Assembly: GCA_043742865.1 (NCBI GenBank) | Contig: JAYTXR010000061.1 | Location: 1-20,147, forward strand | DNA: 20,147 nucleotides | Direction of reading: 5' to 3' | From: PALSA-911 sp043742865 | GTDB taxonomy: Bacteria; Pseudomonadota; Alphaproteobacteria; Acetobacterales; Acetobacteraceae | Part shown: positions 14,134 to 20,147 of the stretch, one piece after another | Layout: each line of letters opens with the position of its first letter | How positions within the stretch are numbered: position 1 is the first letter of the stretch | Notes under the pieces: model-generated | The model's database searches: none | Told to the model about the DNA's origin: nothing | The model's input: only the letters and a program-made list of their open reading frames with translations | Made by a program: the position numbers and the translations under genes

Positions 14134-15050
14134 CAGAAATACCCCTCGCGCTTTTTGGCTTCCATCGAGGCATCCTGGTCCTGGTCGATCAGCCGCCCGG
14201 CGCGCTCGGATAATCGGGTGGTGAGCATCTCGGCAATAATCGCGTCCAGATCGCGCGCCGAGGATTCCACCGCGGCACTGAACGGATAGCACCCGAGCGA
14301 GCGGAACCGGACCTCGCGCCAAAGCGGCGTCTCGCCGGGCAGCAGCCGCATGCGGTCGTCGTCGACCAGGATCATTGCCCCGTCGCGCATCACCACGGGC
14401 CGCTCGGCAGCGAAATACAGCCCCACGACATCGATCGCCTCGGCGCGGATATAGGTCCAGATGTCGAGCTCGGTCCAGTTCGACAGCGGAAACACCCGCA
14501 TGGTCTCGCCCGGCGCCAGGCTGGCGTTGTAAAGATCCCAAAACTCCGGCCGCTGGCGTTTGGGGTCCCAGACATGGCCGGGGCCGCGGACGGAGAATAT
14601 GCGTTCCTTGGCCCGCGACCGCTCCTCGTCGCGCCGGGCGCCACCGATGGCGAGGTCGTGTTTACCCTCGGTCAGCGCCTGCTTCAGCGCCTCGGTCTTC
14701 ATCACCTGATTATAGACGATGCTGCCGTGATCAAACGGGTTGATGTTCTGTCGCAGCCCCTCGGGACTGGTGAATTTGCGCAGCACCAGGCCATGCCGCG
14801 CCACGATCGTGTCGCGAAACGCGATCATGTCGCGGAACTTCCAGGTGGTGTCGATATGCAGCAGCGGGAACGGCACGCGCGCGGGGTGGAACGCCTTGCG
14901 CAGCAGATGCAGCAGCACTGACGAATCTTTGCCGATCGAATACAGCACCACCGGATTGGCCGCCTGGGCCGCGACCTCGCGCAGGATGTGGAGGCTTTCC
15001 GCCTCCAGTCGTTTCAGGTGATTTGGAAGCATTCTTTCCGCGACTGCCAT
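14133..15050 (-). CDS. cysD: Sulfate adenylyltransferase subunit 2
   Basis: This is the catalytic subunit of ATP sulfurylase, which forms APS from ATP and sulfate together with CysN. The 305-residue product matches the family (about 302). It carries HLKRLEAESLHILREVAA, the PP-loop YSIGKDSSVLLHL (37-49), HIDTTWKFRDMI, and GGARRDEERSRAKER (136-150). The C-terminal blocks are VFPLSNWTELDIWTYI, FRSLGCYPFS and the terminal REGYF. The second of two adjacent ATGs (15050) is chosen because GAGG lies about 5 nt upstream. The first would be at 15053. Longer in-frame extensions read through the palindromic element upstream and are not credible. The gene is coupled to cysNC and lies 301 bp downstream of the sulfotransferase gene on the same strand. 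Confidence 0.96.
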   Translation of the reverse strand: MAVAERMLPNHLKRLEAESLHILREVAAQAANPVVLYSIGKDSSVLLHLLRKAFHPARVPFPLLHIDTTWKFRDMIAFRDTIVARHGLVLRKFTSPEGLRQNINPFDHGSIVYNQVMKTEALKQALTEGKHDLAIGGARRDEERSRAKERIFSVRGPGHVWDPKRQRPEFWDLYNASLAPGETMRVFPLSNWTELDIWTYIRAEAIDVVGLYFAAERPVVMRDGAMILVDDDRMRLLPGETPLWREVRFRSLGCYPFSAAVESSARDLDAIIAEMLTTRLSERAGRLIDQDQDASMEAKKREGYF

Positions 15051-15081
15051 CATCCCCTCGCGCCCGAGACTTCGTGGGGTG

Positions 15082-15227
15082 ATACCAACCGGCGGACAGA
15101 TTGACTTGTCATGCCTGGGCTTGTCCCAGGCATCCACGGCTTTCTCGTGGCCGGTAAAGCCGTGGATGGCCGGCACAGGGCCGGCCATGACGGTCGCACA
15201 AGGGTCAGACATTCCGCGAATTGGTAT
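15082..15227. mobile_element. MITE-like nested palindromic element upstream of cysD
   Basis: The element is about 146 bp, bounded by 15-bp imperfect inverted repeats of the form ATACCAA-NNN-GCGGA (15082-15096 and the complement of 15213-15227, 12 of 15 matching). Inside are two 36-bp inverted arms (15108-15143 and 15156-15191, 29 of 36 matching) around a 12-bp centre. Each arm holds its own small hairpin, such as TGCCTGGG-CTTGT-CCCAGGCA. Its minus-strand translation contains MAGPVPAIH and DKPRHD, spurious peptides well known from alphaproteobacterial repeats. It encodes no transposase, and I see no target-site duplication. Confidence 0.7.
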
Positions 15228-15286
15228 GAGTAGGCTCCTGCGCAATCCACCGCCTTTGCGCCGCATAGCCCGCCTCGTGCCGCGCA

Positions 15287-15329
15287 TGGTGGGTTGCGCA
15301 AGCGCTTACCCACCCTACGGCCGATGGAG
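15287..15329 (+). repeat. Palindromic intergenic repeat, copy B
   Basis: GGTGGGT (15288-15294) and ACCCACC (15308-15314) form a stem around GCGCAAGCGC-like sequence, followed by CTACGGCCGATGGAG. It is related to the repeat at 3071-3114. It lies just after the end of the sulfotransferase gene in the 301-bp gap before cysD, next to the MITE-like element. That gap holds nothing else I can recognise. Confidence 0.6.
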
Positions 15330-15351
15330 TTACTTTTGGATGTCTGCTGGC

Positions 15352-16146
15352 TCAAATCAGGCGCACATTGGTCGGCAGCTGCGCCGGATCGTTCCAGAAC
15401 GCGTCCCGGTCGTAACGGGTGAACAGATCGGGCGGCAGCACGGTGCTGCGGGTCTGGGCCTGCACGGCGGCGCCGACATGGTGCAGCCCGGGGGTGCCCA
15501 TGCGGGCATCGAACTCGATCATGTCGTAGCAAGGCTCGATATGGCCGGGATCGTGCGAATACAGTGGCTCGCCGAGGAAATTATACACCGCGGCCAGCGT
15601 GCCCAGCGGGTTCGTGGTCAGGCTTTCATAGCGCACCAGCAGCAGCCGGTCGGCGTGTTCGCCGTACACCGCCTCGCGCAGCGCGTTAAAGGCGTAGCCG
15701 ACCATGCCGGCGGTGCCCCCCAGGGCCTCGATGCGGGAATCCACCGTCCCGCCCGGCTCGAAGCTGAAGATGCCGGAGAGTTCGAACGCGTTGCGCCGGA
15801 CCAGGCTTTCCAGGCTGTTCATCACCCAGGCCGGATTGCGCACGCGGCAGATCATCCGGGCATCCGGGAACAGCGTCGTCCGCGCCGGCAGCTTGGTGGT
15901 CCAGTGCCGGTTGGTATCGAACACCACCTGGTCCGCCGACATATCGGGGTAGGCGGCATCGAACACCGCGCCCAGCAGCCGCATGCGCATGTCGTCATCG
16001 ACGAACACCGCGGTTTCGTTGCGCTGGCTGGTTTCGCGCAGCATGGTCATGCCGGCGGTGAAGCGCGGGTTCTGGCGCAGCAGCACCGCCAGCAGGGTGG
16101 AACCGGAGCGCGGCAGGCCGGAGATGAATTGGATGGCGTTTTGCAA
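15352..16146 (-). CDS. PAPS-dependent sulfotransferase family protein
   Basis: The 264-residue product begins (initiator)-QNAIQFISGLPRSGSTLLA. LPRSGST (11-17) is the 5'-phosphosulfate-binding loop of sulfotransferases. A second block, CRVRNPAWVMNSLE (about 100-113), fits the 3'-phosphate-binding region with its Arg and Ser. VVFDTNRHW (about 74-82) and the C-terminal FDARMGTPGLHHV and LPPDLFTRYDRDAFW are also family-like. It should transfer sulfate from PAPS, with an unknown acceptor. The TTG at 16146 is taken as start because AGGAG lies 6 nt upstream and it gives the family N terminus. The open frame continues upstream only through a frameshifted neighbour. The neighbouring cysD-cysNC would supply PAPS. 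The stretch after FTAGM looks shorter than in relatives I recall, so a small internal deletion is possible. Confidence 0.85.
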   Translation of the reverse strand: MQNAIQFISGLPRSGSTLLAVLLRQNPRFTAGMTMLRETSQRNETAVFVDDDMRMRLLGAVFDAAYPDMSADQVVFDTNRHWTTKLPARTTLFPDARMICRVRNPAWVMNSLESLVRRNAFELSGIFSFEPGGTVDSRIEALGGTAGMVGYAFNALREAVYGEHADRLLLVRYESLTTNPLGTLAAVYNFLGEPLYSHDPGHIEPCYDMIEFDARMGTPGLHHVGAAVQAQTRSTVLPPDLFTRYDRDAFWNDPAQLPTNVRLI

Positions 16147-16229
16147 GCCGGGCTCCTGGACGATGTCAAACGAAAGGGCGGCGAACTTGCGGCCGCCGGC
16201 CCGGTTCGGCAAGTTCTGCTTCGGCCGGA

Positions 16230-16785
16230 TCAGCGCCGCCGGCGTCGTGCCACCCCACGTTCGGCGATCGCGACAGCCAGCAGGCCAATCGACGCCGGCT
16301 CGGGCACGGTTAGTTCGGTGATGGTCACATAGCCATTGCCAGCCCGCACGCCGGCCGTCGTCAGAATCGGGGTCAGATTGTCGAAACTGCCGGAACTGCC
16401 ACCGCCTCCGCCCGAGTAGTAGGTTCCGCCGGCACCGCCGGCAACGCCGTCGCGCCGTAGTGCCGCCCTGGCCACCGCCAGCGGGGCTGCCGAGGCCGCC
16501 AAAGTAGGGGCCGCCGAAGCCGCCGCCGGGACTGGGAGTGCCAGGCTGGCCGGCGCTCGTTTGGCCTTGACCGCCGCCGCCGCCGTATCGGGCGCCGCCG
16601 CTGCTGCCGCGGCCGGCACCGCCCTGCGCGCCGTAGACGACAATGTCGTAATTGCCGGTCTCCGGCGCCGTCCATTTAGGAGAAACCGACCCGGAATAGG
16701 GGATCGTCACCGTTGCTGCATCGGTCGTGGGCGCGGCAACCGACAATGCCAGCGGCGAAACACGGCAGAGCATGATCTTTCGCAT
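16230..16785 (-). pseudogene. Frameshifted glycine-rich PEP-CTERM exported protein
   Basis: The N-terminal half is in the frame starting at the ATG at 16785. It has a signal-peptide-like start (MRKIMLCRVSPLALSVAAP... then DAATV), TIPYSGSV, WTAPETGNYDIVVYGAQGG, and a long Gly-rich stretch ending near GGQGGTTA. The C-terminal half is one base over: DGVAGGAGGTYYSGGGGG, NGYVTITELT, then the sorting signal VPEPASIGLLAVAIA and an Arg cluster before the stop at 16230. The shift lies near 16448-16456, in a GCGCG stretch. One extra base (or two missing) restores a protein of about 184 residues. Intact relatives are exported and processed by an exosortase. It could be a true pseudogene, a sequencing error or, less likely, programmed frameshifting. 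The 138 bp upstream are notably AT-rich and may hold its promoter. Confidence 0.75.
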
Positions 16786-16923
16786 GTTGGAAAATCTTTT
16801 CTGAGCAATGATTGCCACTGGAAGCTTTCCAAGGTCAGGCCGAACGGCACTCCTGGAAAATTCTAAAAAATATCTCTGCGTATTCGTAATCATTGAGTTT
16901 GTGAAAAATCCAACCCAGGATTC

Positions 16924-17712
16924 TCACGGCCGGACGCGCCGGCGTTCCAGGAAGGCGCCCATCAATTTCCGGGTTTCCCCTGTCGCGTGCCCGGCCGCCA
17001 CGGCGCGGATGCCCTGCTGCACGGCGTCGGCGATCGACATCCGCTCCCAGTCGCGGATCAGCTCTTTTTGCGCCCGGATGGCGAGCGGTCCGGCCGCGAG
17101 GATGGCGGCGACCCAGCCCTCGACCGCATCGTCCAGTTTTGCCGCCGCGACCAGGCGTTCGACCAGGCCGCAGCCGGCGGCCTCGATGGCGTCGATGTGG
17201 CGGCCGGTGAACACCAGCTCGCGGGTTTTGCCCCAGCCGATCAGCTGCGGCAGCAGGCAGGCTTCCATGCCGGACGGCAGGCCGAACAGCACTTCCGGCA
17301 TGCCGAAACGGCTGTCGTCGGACGCGGCGCGCATGTCGCAGGCGGCGGCGACCTCCAACCCCGCCCCCAGGCAATAGCCCTGGATCCGGGCGATCACCGG
17401 AACCGGCGTGCGGCGGATCGCCTCGCAGATGCGATGGGTCAGGCTGGGGCCGAGCTTGGCGTCGGGTTTTTCAAAGCCGGCCATTTCCTTCAGATTGGCG
17501 CCGCCGATGAAGGATTTGCCGCCCGCACCGGTCAGCACCACAACCCGCAGCCGGGGCTCGGCGGCCAGCGCCTCGATCGCTTCGGCCAGTTGGCGTTTGC
17601 CGGCATTGCCCAGCGCATTGTGGTGAGCGGGGTTGTTGACGGTAACGCGCCCGACGATTCCGGGATCGCCACGGTCCTGATGTTCGACCTGGATCAGTTC
17701 AGTTGCGGACAT
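16924..17712 (-). CDS. Enoyl-CoA hydratase / crotonase family protein
   Basis: The 262-residue crotonase-fold product probably hydrates enoyl-CoA thioesters. The oxyanion-hole segments are KSFIGGANLKEM (66-77) and IQGYCLGAGLEVAAACD (110-126). Both glutamates expected in true hydratases are present: Glu140 in FGMPEVLFGLPSG and Glu165 in GKTRELVFTG. Activity is therefore likely, although the acyl chain cannot be specified. It has no signal peptide. The ATG at 17712 lies inside the end of the upstream malQ reading frame, overlapping it by 19 bp, and the run GGGGAAAAAG upstream gives a ribosome-binding site. The overlap implies translational coupling to a glycogen-metabolism gene, an unusual pairing. 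Confidence 0.92.
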   Translation of the reverse strand: MSATELIQVEHQDRGDPGIVGRVTVNNPAHHNALGNAGKRQLAEAIEALAAEPRLRVVVLTGAGGKSFIGGANLKEMAGFEKPDAKLGPSLTHRICEAIRRTPVPVIARIQGYCLGAGLEVAAACDMRAASDDSRFGMPEVLFGLPSGMEACLLPQLIGWGKTRELVFTGRHIDAIEAAGCGLVERLVAAAKLDDAVEGWVAAILAAGPLAIRAQKELIRDWERMSIADAVQQGIRAVAAGHATGETRKLMGAFLERRRVRP

Positions 17713-20147
17713 TCTTTTTCCCCTTTGTCTGGCGGGCGGGCGTCGCGCAGCGCGCGCAGGATCGCCTGGGCCGGCGCGGTGTGCAGCAGTTCGGGCACCG
17801 GCGTTGCGAGCCTGCGGCGCCAGTTCGGCCGTTCGGTGTCGGTGCCCGGCAGGTTGACGCCGATTTCTTCGCCATCGAGGTCGTCGGCCTGCGTCAGTAC
17901 GATCGCGGCGGGGGAACTGGCGACATAGATGTGAGCCGCGGCGGGGTCCATTTCGGATGCAACGATCCCCTCCTGGCGCATAGCCGTGGCGAGGGCGGTG
18001 CGTTCGCCGGCGCGATAGGCCACCGCGCCTGCTTCGTCCTCCAGCATCCCGAGCCGGGCCTGCTCGACGATGTCGGCACCTTGCTGCCAGCCGGCCAAAG
18101 TGGGCAGGTCGTGGGTGGACACGCTGGCCAGCGCGCAAGCTGGATAGGCGGCGGGCGGCCTGAAGCCGATGCCGTCGCGTTCAAGCAACAACACCCGGTA
18201 GCCGAGGATGTCCGCCGCCGCCAGTCTTTCGCGAAAACCTTCCGGCACCGTGCCCAGATCCTCGCCGACGACCAGACATTTCGCGCGCTGGCTGGCCAGC
18301 GTCAATTGACCCAGCAGATGGCGGATTGGATAGCCCACATAGGCGCCATCACCGCCTTTGCCGCCATCGGGCACCCAGAAAAGCCGCGAAATGCCCATCA
18401 CGTGATCGATCCGCAAGCCCCCGGCATGGCGCATGTTGGCTTCCAGCAGCGAGGCAAAACCGGCGCCGCCGTCACGCGCGATGGCCACCGGGTTGGGCGG
18501 CGGCAGGCCCCAGATTTGCCCGTCCGCGGCGAACGGATCGGGCGGTGCGCCGACCGAGGCGCCACTGGCCAGCTGATCGGGATTGGCCCAGGCCTCCGCG
18601 CCATCGGGGGCGGCACCGACCGCGAGGTCTCGCAGCAGGCCGAATTCCAGCCCGGCGGCACGGCCCTGCGCGGCCGCGGCAGCGAGCTGGCGCTCGGCCA
18701 GAAATTGCAGATACAGATGAAACCGCACCCGCGAGGCATGCGCCCGGGCAAAATCGGCGACTGGCTGGCCATCGGAGTGGCGCAGCGGTGCCGGCCAGCC
18801 TTGCCAGGCCTGGCCTGGATAGCTCTCGGCGATGGCTTCGAATACCGCAAAACGCTGCAAGGCCTCGCCACCCGATTTTATGAAAGCCAGGAACTCCGGC
18901 ACGGGGGGTTGGCCCGGACAATTTTGGCAGGCGGTATCGAATGCCCCGAAACGCTGTTCCAGCACGGTCTGCTTCAAGCTCCAGACAGCCCTGTAGTCGA
19001 CATTCGCCGGCGGCGATAACGCTGCCCATCCGGAAGGATCGGGCGGCGGGCCAATTCCGTCCTCCAGCCTGGCGAGGTCAAGATACACCGGATCGAGCCA
19101 GCGCCGGTCGGATGGCTGATAGGGGCTGGCCCGGTCGCGCTGGGTGGAAAACAGCGCGTGCAAAGGGTTGATCGCGAGAACGGCCGCCCCCTGCCCGCCC
19201 GCTTGCTCGGCCAGGCTCGCCAGCGTGGTGAAGTCGCCGATGCCCTGATCGCCCTGCCGGCGGAGGGAATAAAGCTGGGCGGCAATGCCGAACCGCCTGC
19301 CGCCGGCGGCCAAGGCAGCCGGCAAATAGCTGGCCCGTGGCGCGACGGTGAGGTGACAGAGCCGATCGGGGCAGTCCTCGCGCCACAGACGATGCCGCCC
19401 GGCCGGCAAGGACGGCAGCTGGACGGTCCAGGATGAATAAGGCCGCCGGTCCGCGGCGGTTGCCGGGGAAACCTGTCCGTCCTCGCCGCCGATGCGCACG
19501 CGGTGCGTGCTGCCGTCTTCCAGGGCCAGGCTCAGCCAGACCGGCCGGGGCGACAGGCCGGGTTCCAGCGGCAGTTGCAGCCGCGCTGGCTCGCCCTCGA
19601 ACAGCGTGACGGCATGCGGCACCGCCCGGCGGTCGCGCGTCTCGGCCAGCGATGCGAGCGCGTCGCCCGCCTGGGCGGCATCGTCTGCCGCCAGCCCCAT
19701 GGCCGCCAGCAAAGCGCGCTTTGTATCGTCCGCAACGACATGCCGCGTGCCGTCCACCTCCCACCAATCGGCGGCGATGCCGGCGGCTTCGGCCAGCGCG
19801 TGCAGTGCCGCGTTGTCGGTTCGGGACGGGTGTTTCCCCCGGGAATCTGCGTGTTCGGCGAACACCGCCACGGATCTCGGCGGCGCGTGAAAGCTTGCCG
19901 CCGGCCACACCGCGGGCAGGATTTGCGGTGTGGCGCTGTCGGCCAGAAGCCGCCACGCCTGGCCGTGAGTTGGCGGCGGAAGCATCACGTCCATGCCCTC
20001 GCGACGCCGGTTAAAAACCAGTGCCACGCGGTGCTGCGCCAGCTGCGGGCAATGCAGCACCATGGTCAGGGTTGCGTCGCGTTCGGACTGCCAATCGGCG
20101 GCACCCATCTGCTGGCCGTCCGGGCCCAACCAGGAAACATCGGGCAG
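17694..20147 (-). CDS. malQ: GlgX-MalQ fusion: glycogen debranching C-terminus plus 4-alpha-glucanotransferase (partial)
   Basis: 817 residues are visible and the frame runs off the right edge, so the start is missing. The first visible part, DVSWLGPDGQQMGAADW and then VALVFNRR and WRLLADSA, is the C-terminal end of a GlgX-type glycogen debranching enzyme. After a linker near 19877 the frame continues into a complete MalQ. Its N-terminal domain has LAEAAGIAADWWEVDG and DDTKRALLAAMGL, and the catalytic GH77 domain starts at about 19300. It keeps the nucleophile Asp in GLRIDHVMG (near 18407), the acid/base Glu in VGEDLGTVPEG (near 18263) and the Asp in STHDLPT (near 18110). Such bifunctional GlgX/4-alpha-glucanotransferase proteins are known. 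The enzyme would debranch glycogen and rearrange the released maltodextrins. Its stop overlaps the enoyl-CoA hydratase start. Confidence 0.92.
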   Translation of the reverse strand: MPDVSWLGPDGQQMGAADWQSERDATLTMVLHCPQLAQHRVALVFNRRREGMDVMLPPPTHGQAWRLLADSATPQILPAVWPAASFHAPPRSVAVFAEHADSRGKHPSRTDNAALHALAEAAGIAADWWEVDGTRHVVADDTKRALLAAMGLAADDAAQAGDALASLAETRDRRAVPHAVTLFEGEPARLQLPLEPGLSPRPVWLSLALEDGSTHRVRIGGEDGQVSPATAADRRPYSSWTVQLPSLPAGRHRLWREDCPDRLCHLTVAPRASYLPAALAAGGRRFGIAAQLYSLRRQGDQGIGDFTTLASLAEQAGGQGAAVLAINPLHALFSTQRDRASPYQPSDRRWLDPVYLDLARLEDGIGPPPDPSGWAALSPPANVDYRAVWSLKQTVLEQRFGAFDTACQNCPGQPPVPEFLAFIKSGGEALQRFAVFEAIAESYPGQAWQGWPAPLRHSDGQPVADFARAHASRVRFHLYLQFLAERQLAAAAAQGRAAGLEFGLLRDLAVGAAPDGAEAWANPDQLASGASVGAPPDPFAADGQIWGLPPPNPVAIARDGGAGFASLLEANMRHAGGLRIDHVMGISRLFWVPDGGKGGDGAYVGYPIRHLLGQLTLASQRAKCLVVGEDLGTVPEGFRERLAAADILGYRVLLLERDGIGFRPPAAYPACALASVSTHDLPTLAGWQQGADIVEQARLGMLEDEAGAVAYRAGERTALATAMRQEGIVASEMDPAAAHIYVASSPAAIVLTQADDLDGEEIGVNLPGTDTERPNWRRRLATPVPELLHTAPAQAILRALRDARPPDKGEKECPQLN

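Noticed and set aside
12277..14541. A longer cysNC starting at 14541
   Set aside because: The extra 136 codons lie wholly within cysD in another frame and are Arg/Gly-rich. The ATG at 14133 overlaps the cysD stop as expected.
14133..15287. A longer cysD starting at 15287
   Set aside because: The extra residues come from translating the MITE-like repeat (MAGPVPAIH, DKPRHD). The family start is at 15050.
16803..16819. A sigma-54-like sequence upstream of the PEP-CTERM gene (minus strand TGGCAATCATTGCT)
   Set aside because: The GG and GC dinucleotides are separated by 8 nt instead of the required 10, and it lies only about 20 bp from the start codon.

Overview
This is a gene-dense, strongly GC-rich chromosomal window from an alphaproteobacterium, probably of the Rhodospirillales/Acetobacteraceae type. 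The evidence is a 5-aminolevulinate synthase (C4 haem pathway, typical of alphaproteobacteria), the small alphaproteobacterial Usg protein, a pepA-holC gene pair, and an intergenic palindromic element whose spurious translation (MAGPVPAIH... / ...DKPRHD) is widespread in alphaproteobacterial genomes. The exact genus cannot be read from the window.

Layout. At 127-2976 xseA (-) and purD (+) diverge from a 48-bp gap. At 3129-7013 a minus-strand block reads pepA, holC, hemA, usg. At 7143-12211 a plus-strand block holds an O-methyltransferase, a Sua5-type threonylcarbamoyl-AMP synthase, a metallo-beta-lactamase-fold hydrolase, a hotdog thioesterase-like protein and a D-2-hydroxyglutarate-dehydrogenase-type flavoprotein. 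From 12277 to the right edge everything is on the minus strand: the end of a GlgX-MalQ fusion (cut by the window), an enoyl-CoA hydratase overlapping it by 19 bp, a frameshifted glycine-rich PEP-CTERM protein gene, a PAPS-type sulfotransferase, cysD, and a bifunctional cysNC (ATP sulfurylase GTPase plus APS kinase).

Functional coherence. Most genes are housekeeping: DNA repair and replication, purine and haem synthesis, tRNA t6A, glycogen and acyl-CoA metabolism. The most suggestive cluster is sulfotransferase-cysD-cysNC, which places production of PAPS beside an enzyme expected to use it. A broken exported PEP-CTERM protein gene lies directly upstream. I see no phage, transposase, CRISPR, tRNA or rRNA.

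The unusual side of the window is its repeats: a MITE-like nested palindrome before cysD, two copies of a double-hairpin element, two related palindromic intergenic repeats, a 15-bp array coding IPTxx-like pentapeptides at two distant loci, a 43-residue duplication inside xseA, and several 14-25-bp tandem duplications at gene ends, gene starts and in protein linkers.
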